From positions 2,105 through 66,104 of the forward strand of contig JAHLWZ010000406.1 of NCBI GenBank assembly GCA_020536535.1: a stretch of 64,000 nucleotides of DNA. Direction: 5' to 3'. This stretch comes from Pelomyxa schiedti (Eukaryota; Evosea; Pelobiontida; Pelomyxidae). Made by a program: the position numbers and the translations under genes. Shown here in pieces: positions 32,165 to 44,177 of this stretch; the stretch's first letter is position 1; every line of letters begins with the position of its first letter. The notes beneath the pieces are model-generated. The model worked only from the letters and a program-made list of their open reading frames with translations. It ran no database searches and had not been told where the DNA came from.

Positions 32165-35100
32165 ATGGGCAACACGCCAGCGGCGGCGAATGGGCAGCGT
32201 CAAAATGACTCGTACGAGGAAGAAGCGACACAGCCGCAATCACAGCAGTCCGAGTCACACTATTCACAACAATCTCAGTCACTCGAGACGCAGGCGCCGG
32301 TTTTGTCCAACACCACTGAAACGACGGCGACTTCGTCACAGCCACTCACGCAACAGCCCCCGCCGTTTTCTACTACTACGCAGCTGAGCGCAGATTTGCA
32401 GGAGTCGCAGCCTCTGGATTTCGGCTGGACTCCTGCATCCCAGACCTTCAGTTCCCAGCCGCAATCACAGTCACAATCACAGTCGCAGTCGCAGCTGGCA
32501 TCCGAGCCCCAGTCGCAACCGCAGCCACAGTTTCAGACGTTCCCGTCCCAGCTTGATGGCGACGTGATCGTGACCGACGCCGGCGATGACCAGGCGACCC
32601 AGGCCCCTCCATTTGCCTTGCTGCAGCCTCCTGCTCCTACTCCTAATTCGACCCCTGCCCCTACACCTCCTGCACCTGACACTGTGTCTACACTCACTCC
32701 CGCACCCACCATCACCCCCACATCAACATCAGCACTGGCACTTGTACCAGCACCAGCTACGCTGCCGTCGCCATCACCAATGCTGACACCCACACCTGCA
32801 CTAACGCCCACATCAACACTGGAACCCACACCCACACCTGTGTGTGTGCTGGCAACGGCCAACTCATACACCGGCGTACACCAAGTAGATTGTATCACCA
32901 CCTCTGCAAGCACTGCAGAGACACCATCACATATTCCCACAGAAAATACTACCTGGAATGACCCTACAATCCATATGGGCTCCACTCTCACAACTGCTGA
33001 CATCTCTGTTACAAACAGTAGAACCAACCCTCTGCCACCCAACCCTGTTTCTCCTCTACCCCCCAATCCTGCCAAAATCTCTCACACGTCCAATACAGTA
33101 ACCAAAAGGAGAGTAAAACACACAACTCATCCAAAAAAGAAGACCAACACTGTTGACAATACCAAACCGAGTGACACTCCCCAAACTACTAATAGTGCCA
33201 CACCCAGTTGTCCCTCCATCCTTGGTCCCTCTATATTTGACTATGGTACAATTAACAAGGAGGGGCTGCACTGTGGTGTGGGAAACAGTACTACCAGTAC
33301 GAACCACACAATTATTGACACTGGACTCCCCACTGATACACAAACACGTGATGCACAAATGGAAAGTCAGCATACCATTGAAGTTTACAGGAGAGATTCT
33401 GGTGACTTTAGCACCCCAGTTCATATCAAAAAAGAGCCATCGCCTGACGACACAACTGGTAGCAGTCCAATGCAAAATGTTACCTCGTCAGTATCAGCCT
33501 CCAGTTCAAGTGTGTCTAGCAGTGGGAAGAAAAAAAGGACAAGACTGTTGGAAAATGGGAAAATTAATTTCCCAAAGGAAACTCCTCTTGGCCCTGTGCC
33601 CAAGCATATGCGAATAGGTAGACCCAGCCAACTAATACAGTAACTCTAACCCCATTTCAGTTGGATCCACCAATACCCACTGTTGTGCCTGTTTTCAGCC
33701 CTGCATCAATGCCATATTCCCTGGAGCCGACAAGTCACTTTCGGCAAACCCACCCCCTCTTCGGCAGCCGACACCCGATTGCATGGGTGTCACATGGAAT
33801 ACTCACCAAAATAGAATATTAACTACCCCAACTGCCTCTGCCAGGCCAGTAGATGGGTGTTCATGTGTGCGTCCCTGGCAAGGAAAATTTGATTGGATCC
33901 TGAGTGTGTGTGGCGGGGATCAGGAGTGCTCCCCGGAGCACACTGCCTCAAGCAGCGTTACCCCGGCCTTGACCCCACCATTAAGGAAAGAAATGTTAGC
34001 AGTCAAAAAAGTTATTCAAAACCTGTGGATCACACTGCATTCCCTTAGTAAGGAAACCATGCCAGCCTACCCTGTAGATAATTTGAAAGTATTACTGCAC
34101 CAGTACTACGATAATAAGGATACAGCTTTATATCGGCAAGTCATTGTCAATGCTGGGGAAGTATTGCTGGATGCCTTAGACAAATCAACTATTTCAAGAA
34201 TAGCAAAAGAGTTGAGAGTTGGTGTTGAAAGTGTGCCGATGCTCTTTTTACCTATCAGCAATGATTTACAGCACCTTTGGCAGACTGAGAACTTACTTCT
34301 TCATTTGTCTTTATTAAGGTACTCCCTTAAAACTGAATGTCATTTCACACTAAATTTGAAGCGAGTCATCCATTCAAGCAATTAAACGAATTCTCTGTGC
34401 TGAGGTAATCCAACCAGCGCATATCTGATGTAACTAATGTTCCATAACCAAAAGCACCCTGGCCTCTCTATGGAAATCACTCTTCCAGATAACCATGTGA
34501 TGCCCTTTTTGCTGAAACCGATCCCGAGTTTGCGCCTGTTCTGTTTAGAGGTTGGGAATTATGCAAATCTACCAGGAGAGGATTTGGAGGTGGTTTTGAC
34601 CAAGGTGAATGGGGAAAGCTGTGATATTCCGCTAGACTCAGAAGCTGCCTTCAACGCCTTGCACTTATTTACTGGGAAAAAAGTTGCTCTCCCATATCGA
34701 ATTTTCATTACAAACACACTCAAGGTTTCCGTCACAATGCGAAACAGAGATAAAACTCTCACCCCAGACAATCAAGAAGAAACTCCTGCCCCAGAAAAAT
34801 CTAGCCACAATCCTTACATTAATGTTTATCGACACTTGATTGCTTATAGCATCTCACGGATTTTGTCTCAATTTGACAAATATCTACTTGATGCATTATT
34901 GACGGCATTATCAAAAGCCCCACCATGTGTGTGAAGTTCACAAAGCGACCACTTTACTTACAGAATTAAAAAATAGTTAAACATGCAAAGCAAACGTTAC
35001 ACGCAATTGTCAAGTGTCTATTTCCAACAGTACACCCTGTGGTGCATTACGGCTTGGATTGCGTTATGTGCAAAACAAAACCAATTATAGGCCCGCGGTA

Positions 35101-38100
35101 CACGTTACGGAAGGATGCTATTTGGCATTTATGTCATAGCTGTCAAGTAAATCAAGGTTTTGCTTTCTTGATCTATCTTACAACTAATTTTTTTTCCCAT
35201 AGAAAAATTTGATGTAGCTCTTGGGGAAGTTGTATCTGTGTTTGCTGAAGACTCAGCGTTAGATGTCTTGTCCTTTGACACACCTCCTGCTGCACCTTCA
35301 CTTGCAGAGCTCCCCAAAACCACTGATGTGGTCACTCATTTGATTGATGAGATCCAGACTCCTTTAGAACAGGGTCTATGTGGAAATGTGTGCATCTAAC
35401 AACAATTTCCTACTCTCACAATTTCAGACTTTTTGGGAAACAAGCTGGAAGAAACGATTTGAGGTTATACGTAAGTTTCACCTAGCTTTTAAAAAATTCT
35501 CACTCCTTTTTTAGGAGAAATCTCCCGAAAGGATTCTTTTTCCATTGCATTTGTTGGTTCAACTGGCTCAGGTGCCACAATTACTGTAACAGTAAAGTCA
35601 ATGACTTGTATTAGGTAAATCCAAGTTGATCAATGCTATTCTTGGTTGTCCTGTGTTACCGGTGGGTGGAGAAGGAACGGCTGTAACTTCCGCTGCGGTG
35701 GAGATTTCACATTCACCAGATGTAAGAGTTGTCTTGCTATTTATCTCATATATCTTAGGGCAAATTTTGTGCAGAGATCCTTTTCCAATCACCTCTTTCT
35801 TTTTTGAGGGACATTACCGATACTAGACATCTTGAATCGCAAAACGTTGACTTCTCCATGTTCTACACCATACATACCTCGATTGCAACCCTACAGGGTG
35901 TTCTGAAAGATAGATTCTACGGTAAATATATTACTAATAATCCTCATAACAAGCATCAAAGATGAATTCTTTCAGTATGAGAGTCTTACATATCATGCTG
36001 ATTCGTCAGAACACCTGCGAAAGCTACTTATAAAACTTTTGACTCCTCATACTGGTGTAAACCATACAATCTGGCCAATTGTGAAATGTGCTAAAGTTAT
36101 CATATCTCTTTTTATTTTACTTTTTTAACGCATTTGCCTACTCAAGATTCATGGACCATTTGAAGATTTACAGACAGGATGCACCTTGGTTGATTTGCCA
36201 GGGGGTAATGATACCTGCTCAGCCCGCAGTAGCATACTTGACAGTTATATGACCAAAGCTGATCAAATCTGGTACCTCCTTCTCAGGTGCATCCCTGTGT
36301 AAAAGTGGCACCAAGGTTTGTTACGACAGCAAAAAGAGCAGCCTCCTGCAAAACTCTACAAACACTGATCCTTGAATCACTTGGGGAACGAATGAAAGCT
36401 CATGTCCAAGTAGGTGGAAGGCTTGACGAGTATGAGCAAGTGGAAATGATACTTCAAAACATTATTTTTTCCTCAGAAAACTGACGGTCATTGTGACGAA
36501 ACTTGATGATTTTGCACTTTATGAGACATGTGAGATACTTGGTCTCCCCAAGACTACTAAAAGACATGATGTTGCATTAGCACACAAGCAGTTATTACCT
36601 GCTTAACATTTGCATTTGAACTTACACCTTCAGGAAAATTGAAGAATCTGTTCTAGCAGCTATTTGCAATGTGAGTGCCCGACTTGGAAAAATAGTCCAG
36701 GCGGCACCACAGGTAGTTGCCGTATCCGCACAGGCCTACCTAGACCATGTGACTGGACAATCGACAGGTCTGAAAAGAACGACCTCTGCTTCAATCTAAC
36801 CCAAATGTAGATTCCCGACTTACATTCAAGGATTTGTCAGAGACGGGAATACCATCACTCAAACAAAACATTCGAACATTTTGTCAGTCAGATTTCTCCA
36901 GGCTAACAGCAACTTGTGGACGCCTGAAAGAACTACTCTCAGCAATGTCTGGAGATTTAGAGACTGCTGAACAAAATATGGAAATCAAGGTACTAAGAAA
37001 CTGCCACCACCTTATACTGACCAAGCTAGCTTACAGAGGCTGTAACAACAGAAATAGGACTGCTCCGTGATAATTTGGTATCTGGGATTGTCTGGTTCAT
37101 TTCTTTAATACTCTCATAGAAACAATACACGATCCGAGAGAATGAAACTTTTGGATTTGACAACCAGAAATTACTTTACAAAAATAAAAAGTGTGACTTT
37201 ACCAATAAGTAAAAACCTCACAACGATGTCAAGATCCCAATTGGAAGCCAATTTCACTGGGCCGAGATTATATGCCTCTACATGCAAAGCAATCGTTGCT
37301 CGTGACGGCGTATTTCGCGAACATAATTGGAACTTGTGCATCTCTTCCCATTTTCATGCGTGTGCATGTGTTGTGTGTTTTTACTTGTGCCTGCGTTCTC
37401 TGCCTGTCCAGGCATGTATCTTACACCAGATAGAGCTATAGATTGGTCCAAATTCTTCGAAAATGTTGAAATGGGTCTGCACACAATCCAAGAAAAGATG
37501 CTTGAGGTATTGAAAAACTATACAATTCGCATGACAAATTTGCTGGACTCCTTTAAGGTGTGAGGTTTTTTGAACAACTACTTGCCCACATTTGAGACAG
37601 AGCAAGGTCAAATTTGATTCTAAACCGGTTGAAGCAGTTCTTCACAACAGCTTTTCTGAAATTAACAAATTTGTGAAACATAAACAACGGTTTGGTTAGT
37701 ACTTTTTAAAACCCTGTCTAACAGCATGCAGATTTATGCTGCCAGACACAGAGGTAACAGTGAAGCAAGCCCTTGCACATGATTATGCCCACGCCAAAGG
37801 AATTACCGGTACTGGTATGGTGAAGGCTATTGTTGGGCATATGGCAACAGCTGCTACTGCTGATGTTCCAGTCGTTAGTACTTTATGTAGTATGGTCGAC
37901 CCCCCTGGTCTTGTCAGTAGCCTGAGGCAGTTTATTGAAAATCTTATTGATGTACTGTGATAATCTTTTTGCTACATTTGACCAGTAAAAACCCAGGATA
38001 TGATGGGCCTGGTTCATACTCAGTTTTGCTCTCTGTTCCAGGATGCAGAATCCAAAAGAAAGAATGTACCAACATTAAAGAACCTTATTGAGGCACAGAG

Positions 38101-38464
38101 GAAGAACCTTGACGATACATTCAAGAAGCTGGAACCCCTTTGCCAGGTCTTCAATACAGTTATTTGCTTTTCCATTACTCACCCCTTTCCCTAGTTCATC
38201 AATGAAGTGGACCAGAAACCCTGCATTCCAGTGTGTCTGGACGTTTCCAAAACACCAGTGTCTGTATGGACCACAGAACAAGTCTCGGCTTATCTCCTGC
38301 AACGCAACATCTCACAGATGGCCTGTATCATTCTCTCGGAACAAGGCATTGACGGCGGTGTGCTTCTCACCCTTACCGATGAGGAACTTGCTGAGATTGG
38401 TGTTCGGCTTGGTGACCGCAAGAAACTGGCAAGAATCATTGGGGAACTCAAGAAATCTGCTTAA
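32165..38464 (+). CDS. Dynamin-like GTPase (SLIP-GC type) with disordered N-terminus, ZZ finger and C-terminal SAM domain
   Basis: ATG 32165 (MGNTPAAANG) is preferred over an in-frame ATG at 32039; Gly2 could be myristoylated. The first exon codes a 480-residue disordered region rich in Gln/Ser, Thr/Pro and Asn. An alpha-helical region (about 33990-34395) and a beta region (about 34470-34750) follow. A ZZ-like finger occurs at about 35041-35148 (CVMC, CHSC). The GTPase has G1 FVGSTGSGKSKLINAILG split by an intron at about 35579-35621, G3 VDLPGGND (about 36189) and G4 VIVTKLDD (about 36490). A helical stalk runs to about 38150. The SAM domain is at about 38250-38460 (VSVWTTEQVSAYLL, LTDEELAEIGV). 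About a dozen introns. Animal SLIP-GC-type GTPases are nuclear or immune-linked. Splicing near 33615-33800 is uncertain, so a split into two genes is possible. Confidence 0.75.
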
Positions 38465-38615
38465 CACACTTCACAAAATTGCTTGTGTGCCACTAGCACA
38501 AGCAAACAATTTCCATTGGGGAACCACACTCTGTCCACCCACAACTAATGCAACAACTATCTAAGAAGATACAGTATGTTTGGCTTACAGAATAGCTTTT
38601 TTTTCCAAATGGGTG

Positions 38616-38621
38616 AATAAA
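38616..38621 (+). terminator. Poly(A) signal AATAAA for the SAM-GTPase gene
   Basis: A perfect AATAAA 152 nt after the SAM-GTPase stop, just before the stop of the convergent Kelch gene. Confidence 0.45.
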
Positions 38622-38670
38622 ACAAACAAAAAAAAAGGGTGAAACTTTGTGCCATCGAGGGTTTGTTTAT

Positions 38671-39830
38671 TCACCAGGGGGTTACTGTGCATCCAGCCAA
38701 ATTCCAACGGTAGAATGGAACTTTATTTGGTTCTAGAGCCCACTGCATAGTTTCGGGGTTCATTGTGTACATAGCGTCACCTTCCCCAAACAATACCACC
38801 TTATTTCCGATTGTGAGGTTTTGTTGAATTTGAGAGGAAATGTGAAGAACCTTGTTCAGCTTGTCCAGGTACGTGACGACGCGGCCAGTAGAAATCCCGT
38901 GGTTCTCAAAAAACGGGACATATTCCCAGGAGTTGCTGTTCAAGTCCAGTATTTCCACCGGCGAATCGTCTGGAGAATTACCTCCTCCACACATAATGAC
39001 TTTGCCCTCTGCGCAAATTCCCCTCTCTCTCAACAGTCTATTCCGTAGAACCGGATCCGGCGAGAACATAATAGTGTATGATGTGTGGCCATATCTAGAC
39101 TTAGGAAGCGAGGGCAGGTCTCTCCACACACCCTCGCCGACGAGGAACATTGAACAGCTGAGATGGTAGATATTCCTGCCTGATTGCCCGCCGGCTATCA
39201 CTATGGCGTGGTCCTTGACCTCAGTGCCGTGCTTCCATAGAGTAACGGGAACGATGGTGGCAGAATGACCGGCCAGTGGTTCCGGCATAGGAGGAAGCGG
39301 TTCCCAACGCATTTTGACAGTGTCAAATACCTCGGCGGAATCGAGGTACCCACTCCCACAGGAAGTAGTGCCCCCGAAGACAAATACTGAGTTTGGCGTG
39401 GCACATGACGCGTGCGCGCACCTCGGCGTGCTCATCGGGGGTAGTTCATACCACGCCAATTCATGTAGGGAGCTTTGCTCACAAGCGGCGAGAGTGGCCG
39501 ATGTTATTGGCAAAGCATATGCACAATCTATGGCAGAAGCTCCGGTAAAGCCCCCAGTCACAAACACGGTTGAGCAGCCAAGAGCGCAACATGCACAATG
39601 ACCGCGGACTCGATATTGTAAGTTGGGAAGGGAAACCCAAGTTCCCTGCTGAGGGTTGTAGAGTTGTACAGTTCGGCCGCACATATTAGTGGCGCGCGTC
39701 AGCCCACCGGAAGCAAGGATATCTTTAAAACAACTAAGTTTGCATCTAGATACAATGGAGTTGAAAACAATTAGACGGTTGGATGAAGCTGAATATGTAA
39801 CGTAAGATGTCCACAGGTAATTGGGATATG
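38671..39830 (-). CDS. Kelch-repeat protein with an apparent F-box start whose frame is broken
   Basis: From 39715 to 38671 a single frame codes Kelch-type blades: ILASGGLTRATNM, TVFVTGGFTGA, SVFVFGGTTSCGSGYLDSA, AIVIAGGQSGRN, KVIMCGGGNSPDD and KVVLFGEGD, each near a Trp such as RWEPLPPMP. This makes a beta propeller. Upstream, one frame reads LPVDILRYIFSFI, the first half of an F-box, while another reads VFNSIVSRCKLSCF, its second half. The two overlap around 39755-39795 and no clean intron joins them. No ATG precedes the F-box half in its frame. F-box/Kelch proteins recruit substrates to SCF ubiquitin ligases. The gene may use an unrecognised upstream exon, may carry a real frameshift, or the assembly may have an indel. 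Confidence 0.6.
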
Positions 39831-39831
39831 G

Positions 39832-41733
39832 TTAGCGCTTCAAATAGTTATACCAAAGAAAGTAAGTGCAAATAATACTATGCATTGGATATGCTGCTAC
39901 TTTTGGGAGTCCATAGGTTACACCAACAAGGAAAGTCAAAAGTGCACGTTTCCATTTTTCATCTGTTGTAGAATGATCCGTCACTAGGGTTGAACGGTTT
40001 GGACCTGTGAGGAATAAGTGTTTACTTTAACAATATAAGTAAATTACCAAGTGATTGAAAGAAGGGGGATAAGAGATGTGGGAGACTTGACAGGGATAAT
40101 TTTATGTCATAGAGAATGTCAGGGTCATCAGCACCAGGATCAAAAAAGTTGATCACTGTTCCTTCTAAAAAAATATGGCCTGCGTAACCAGCATTCTCTG
40201 CGTAACAGCTCATATCTTGTTATGTTAAAAAAAGGACTATTGCTGAGACTTACTTTCTGGAAGATCATAATTAATAACACAAGGAGTTGTCGTCATGGTA
40301 TCTTCATTTGAAACCAGAACATAGAATCCCTTGACAGTGCGCTGCCTAACTGGCAGCGTGGCATTCATACGTCTATTCCTGCAGAATTTCTGGATATTAT
40401 AGTGAAAAGCACTGCTCCAGTCAACTGTTTCAAGGAAGTGGGCCACTTGATCCGCCCCCTCTATACTGCTAGTATATACCAATGCCGGTATGTTTTTACC
40501 TGAAAATGAGATGCTTTTTACATGGTGTATCAGGTACCATTTTGAAGGATTTGACTCAGTTTCGATTCTTTGGAGTTTCCCCCTGTAAAGATGATGTCAT
40601 GATGCGCTTGTTTTATACGCCCAAATATGTCCAGTGATATAAGAAGAGCTTTTTGAGGTAGCACCTCTTGAATGATAGCCTCCACTTGCCTGGTACAAGG
40701 AGGTTTGCAAGAAAGTATCTTTCTTGCGTGGTTTTGGGTCAAAATTTTGCATGTATTTTCTACGTCTTGATCGGAAAACCTGGGAGCATTAGCAATCACG
40801 TAGAGAGATAAGTGGAAAGACCTATCGATATCGTGTACTATTATGTAGCGTAACTGTTTAAGGGAGACATTTCCTCTCTCAAAAATATTCAGAACTACGT
40901 CTGCACACGAGACAATAACCACAGGGTAACCATGCCCAATTGCTGAGATCAAACTCTTCTTATGTTCCCATAGAACTTGGCCAGCAAGTTCGATTACAGT
41001 AATAGGGAGGTCAAGAAAACCAGAAAAATCCCGCAAGTGCAAAGCCACTCCTGGCACCATTGCCTCTGATTCAACCAATATCAGAGCCTGAATTGATGGA
41101 CGTGAACGTAACATGGATAGCTTCACAAGCAAAAACAAATCCTATTGGTTTCCGAGGTTATTAGGGGTACTGGCAACACACGATACATACATATACGTTT
41201 GAAGAAATAACAAAAGAAGAAGCTAACAAGATATCATTTTCATATAGAAGTAACGCCGGCAGAATAGCCTGCTGCATGACCGATAGCTCAGTCCCATAAC
41301 GCATGACGATCCTCTTTACAACCGAGGGAGGCAACCCCAAATGATCCCAGGAGCGAGCAGGCAATGGCAGGTCATCATCAAGCTGATGTTGATCCCACCA
41401 GACAGTCCCAGGAACTGAAAGTGCGCCCGAATACCATTGCATCCTGTCAGACAAGTCATTGACCTCGCGAGGCTGCAGCCAATTTTCGACTCCTTTTGGT
41501 GGAAGGTGGGTGATGGTGATTCTTCTTTGGTCCATGTAAATCAGCCAGTCTCTTTTGGTCATAGTCTCGGGAACGGAGTATATCTGGTCTAATTCTGGCA
41601 GGTCGACATTTTTATTCGTACTCAACTCGCTGCGTGTCGCGGTCTCTTCCCCCAATATTACCTCAACCGGGGGCCACATCCCAAGTTCAGCCACAGACGG
41701 CGACGCCGGGGCGGAGTTGGGCTCGTCACCCAT
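39832..41733 (-). CDS. Degenerate DEAD-box RNA helicase-like protein
   Basis: ATG 41733 starts [12 protein letters not shown]. The N-terminal part carries a Q-motif-like region: [16 protein letters not shown] then [13 protein letters not shown] and NDILLASS, the usual lead-in to a DEAD-box motif I. The next exon (about 41138-40530) has [14 protein letters not shown] for the TPGR area and [11 protein letters not shown], with HDID where DEAD is expected. The C-terminal lobe shows [32 protein letters not shown] in place of vLVaTDvaaRG, VINYDLPES, and a strongly changed motif VI region. Two RecA-like lobes are therefore present with several catalytic motifs altered. It may bind RNA without ATPase activity, or be under relaxed selection. 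Stop at 39832. Confidence 0.6.
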
Positions 41734-41837
41734 GTCGACCGTGGTGTGGCTTGAACAAAATAATCAACGGACCGGAACGCTGTCATTTCGAATCCGGCAT
41801 GGTAGCTTCGGTGAAACCTCAATTTATTTTTTTGGGA
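41734..41837. promoter_or_regulatory. 104-bp bidirectional promoter between the helicase-like gene and the sirtuin
   Basis: Start codons face away from each other at 41733 (minus) and 41838 (plus). Only 104 bp separate them, so the two genes must share this region. An alternative in-frame ATG for the sirtuin at 41799 would shorten it further. Confidence 0.45.
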
Positions 41838-43431
41838 ATGAGCGACGAAGAGGTAACGGCTCCCATAACGGCCGAAGGCAGCGACTCCCCTGCTGCAGCG
41901 ACATCGACAGCGACCACATCAACGACTACCAGTACCACAACGACTGCTGCACCCACAATTGATTCCAGCGGGGGAGGCAGCGCCGCATCCGACGGCGGTG
42001 GGGCCGCAGACAGCGACAAAAAGAGCAAGGACTCCACCGAAGAGATTGAAGAGGACGAGGCCGCCGTGAACAAAAAGGCCAAGGCGCTAGCCAACGCCAT
42101 CATGGACGCCAAGCACTTGGTGGTGTTCACCGGCGCCGGGATATCAACCAGCGCGGCGATACCTGACTTCAGGGGTCCAAAGGGTGTCTGGACCCTCAGG
42201 GTGTGTTGATGAAACTTAGTCTTTGTTCTAATTTTGGTTTTGGTTTGGTTTTTTTTTTATTTTTTTGGTTTTTGCTTTTGGTTGTGGGCGTTAATATGTT
42301 GTTGTTGTTGGTGGTGGGGTTTTCCTTTTTTTTAGGATAAAGGGGAAGCAATGCCGGATTGTGTCTCCATGGAGGAAGTAACCCCAACTTTAACCCACAT
42401 GGCAATTGTTGCTTTGAGGAATGCTGGGATTATGAAATACCTTGTATCCCAAAATGTAGATGGATTGCATAGGAGGTATAGTATACTCTTTGTTTATAAA
42501 CTTAATTCAATTTCATATGAAACTTATACATCTACAAAGGAGTGGAATCCTCGAAACGGAGATGTCCGAGCTTCATGGTAATTGTTTCCTGGAACAGTGT
42601 AGCAAGTGCCATACACAGTATCTTCGGGACTTCGATGTTTGCTCGAATGGGGGGACAGAATATACCCCTCCTCAGAGGGCTTCATTCAAAAGTATCAAGC
42701 ACATGACTGGAAGAAGATGTGATGATGTCAGCTGCTGTGCCCCGCTAACAGACTCCATAATCAATTTTGGTGAGAGTTTGCCTGAGGATTCGTTGAACAG
42801 GGCATACCATCACTCAGAACAAGCAGTATGATTGGTTTGTCATTACAAAGAATGTTAACGAACTCTAGGATTTATATTTGTGCCTGGGTAGCTCTCTTCG
42901 TGTGCGTCCAGCATGTAAACTACCTCTTATTTCAAGGAAAGCGGGCCATGAATGCAGATTAGTTATTGTAAACTTACAAAGAACACCCCTGGATGACAAA
43001 TGTGACATACGAATCTTTGCAAAAATCGATGTCATTATGTCTAAAGTAATGCAACGTCTAAGGTTCCTACAACCATCAAGCGGTCCTGACCTGTTGATCT
43101 AAAACTTCGAAGGATAGATATTCCATTGCCTAGGCCAGCCCGCACCAAAGAGGAAGCCAAAGCTGAATATAAAAAATGGGTGCAAGATAGAGACAAAGCC
43201 TTACCTCAGCTAAAACTTAAGGATAAGGAGGAGCTTGCCATCGATGCACCTCCAGCTGAAGCACCCACAAGTAAGCTTCCAACAAGAAACTTTTCCGACC
43301 TAAAAACCCCACCACAGAGCCATCTGGAGGTTGCTATGTATCATAACACTTTGGCTTGCTCTGGAGATGGTAACTTTCAGAAGAGGAAATTAAAAAGTCT
43401 TGTTTTGTTGAGAAAAAGCCATGTCTTCTAA
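41838..43431 (+). CDS. SIRT6/7-type sirtuin (NAD-dependent protein deacylase)
   Basis: Class IV sirtuins remove acyl groups from histones or transfer ADP-ribose, in the nucleus. The N-terminal region is Ser/Thr/Ala and Asp/Glu-rich. The Rossmann core begins [18 protein letters not shown] (about 42125-42180), followed by GVWTL. After an intron with T- and TTG-rich sequence come [13 protein letters not shown], then [15 protein letters not shown] with the catalytic His, a second Cys cluster RRCDDVSCC for zinc, [20 protein letters not shown] and [17 protein letters not shown]. The TPLDD and NFGE features lean towards SIRT7. The C-terminal tail is Lys-rich ([20 protein letters not shown]) and ends at 43431. 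ATG 41838 was chosen; 41799 is an alternative. Introns near 42199-42334, 42475-42537, 42826-42868 and 43060-43111. Confidence 0.9.
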
Positions 43432-43451
43432 AAACCAAGAATAGACTTTGA

Positions 43452-44177
43452 CTAGCCAAATCCTTCATCTTCTCGAGCTTCGCAGTTTGTTGTGCAGCTG
43501 TACCTAGCTTCGCGGGAATCGGTTTGGCGGGTCAACTCCCCCTTCAACTTGTAAATATCCAAATTTTGTTGTGCAACTGTACCGTCAAAGTCGTGTATGC
43601 GAGTACTTTGGCTTGCAGATATTTCTTTCAGCTGATATAATTCCTGTGCGCTGGATTTGAGTTGAGAACGGCCCAAGTTCTTTCATGGCGTTTGTGAAGG
43701 CTATGCACAGAGTGCTCATGGAAGAGCACCGCCTTTCGCTTTCTCAACAACTAATTGATGTTGGCAATCAGGCCAATAAGGCCGACATGGAAAAGGATTT
43801 CGACTGCTCTATTGTGCTCAATTGAACATGCAGCAGTTCGGTGATATTTCTCATTCGACATACTAGATGACGTGGAAGTGAATTGGAGAACTGGGTCCTT
43901 GCTCTCCGATGTTCCCGTGTGGATTTATATCTGCTGACTCCGTTGGAGTTGGAACACGGGACAGGTGGGTATATTCTATCATAATCTGATACAAGTCGGA
44001 ATTGCTGCAGCCTGCCAGAGACTCGAGGAAAAAGGAACGGAAATAGCCCCCAAGTAGTAGTGCTCGTCGCCGACCCATCAGCGCCGTCACGTTCCCCTCG
44101 TGCGGGTCAACGACGCGCTTAACTCCCACACTACCTACACCACCTCCTGGTGTCTGCACTTTCCTCATGTTCTTCAT
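43452..44177 (-). CDS. Small uncharacterised protein with a coiled-coil-like C-terminus
   Basis: ATG 44177 begins MKNMRKVQTPGGG; the frame is open to about 43865 with a helical stretch LLLGGYFRSFFLESLAG. A GT near 43866 and an AG near 43804 allow a splice, and a further intron leads to a Gln/Lys/Glu-rich helix (SAQELYQLKEISAS, LDIYKLKGELTRQ) that stops at 43452. The linking exon is Cys- and Pro-rich and not convincing, so the model is tentative. A short plus-strand frame at 43685-43825 overlaps it. I recognise no family. The stop is 20 bp from the convergent sirtuin stop. Confidence 0.3.

Noticed and set aside
32533-33075. A 180-codon Gly/Val-rich open frame on the minus strand
   Set aside because: It mirrors the Thr/Pro-rich repeat exon of the SAM-GTPase gene. 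The composition is simply the reverse complement of ACA/CCN codons.
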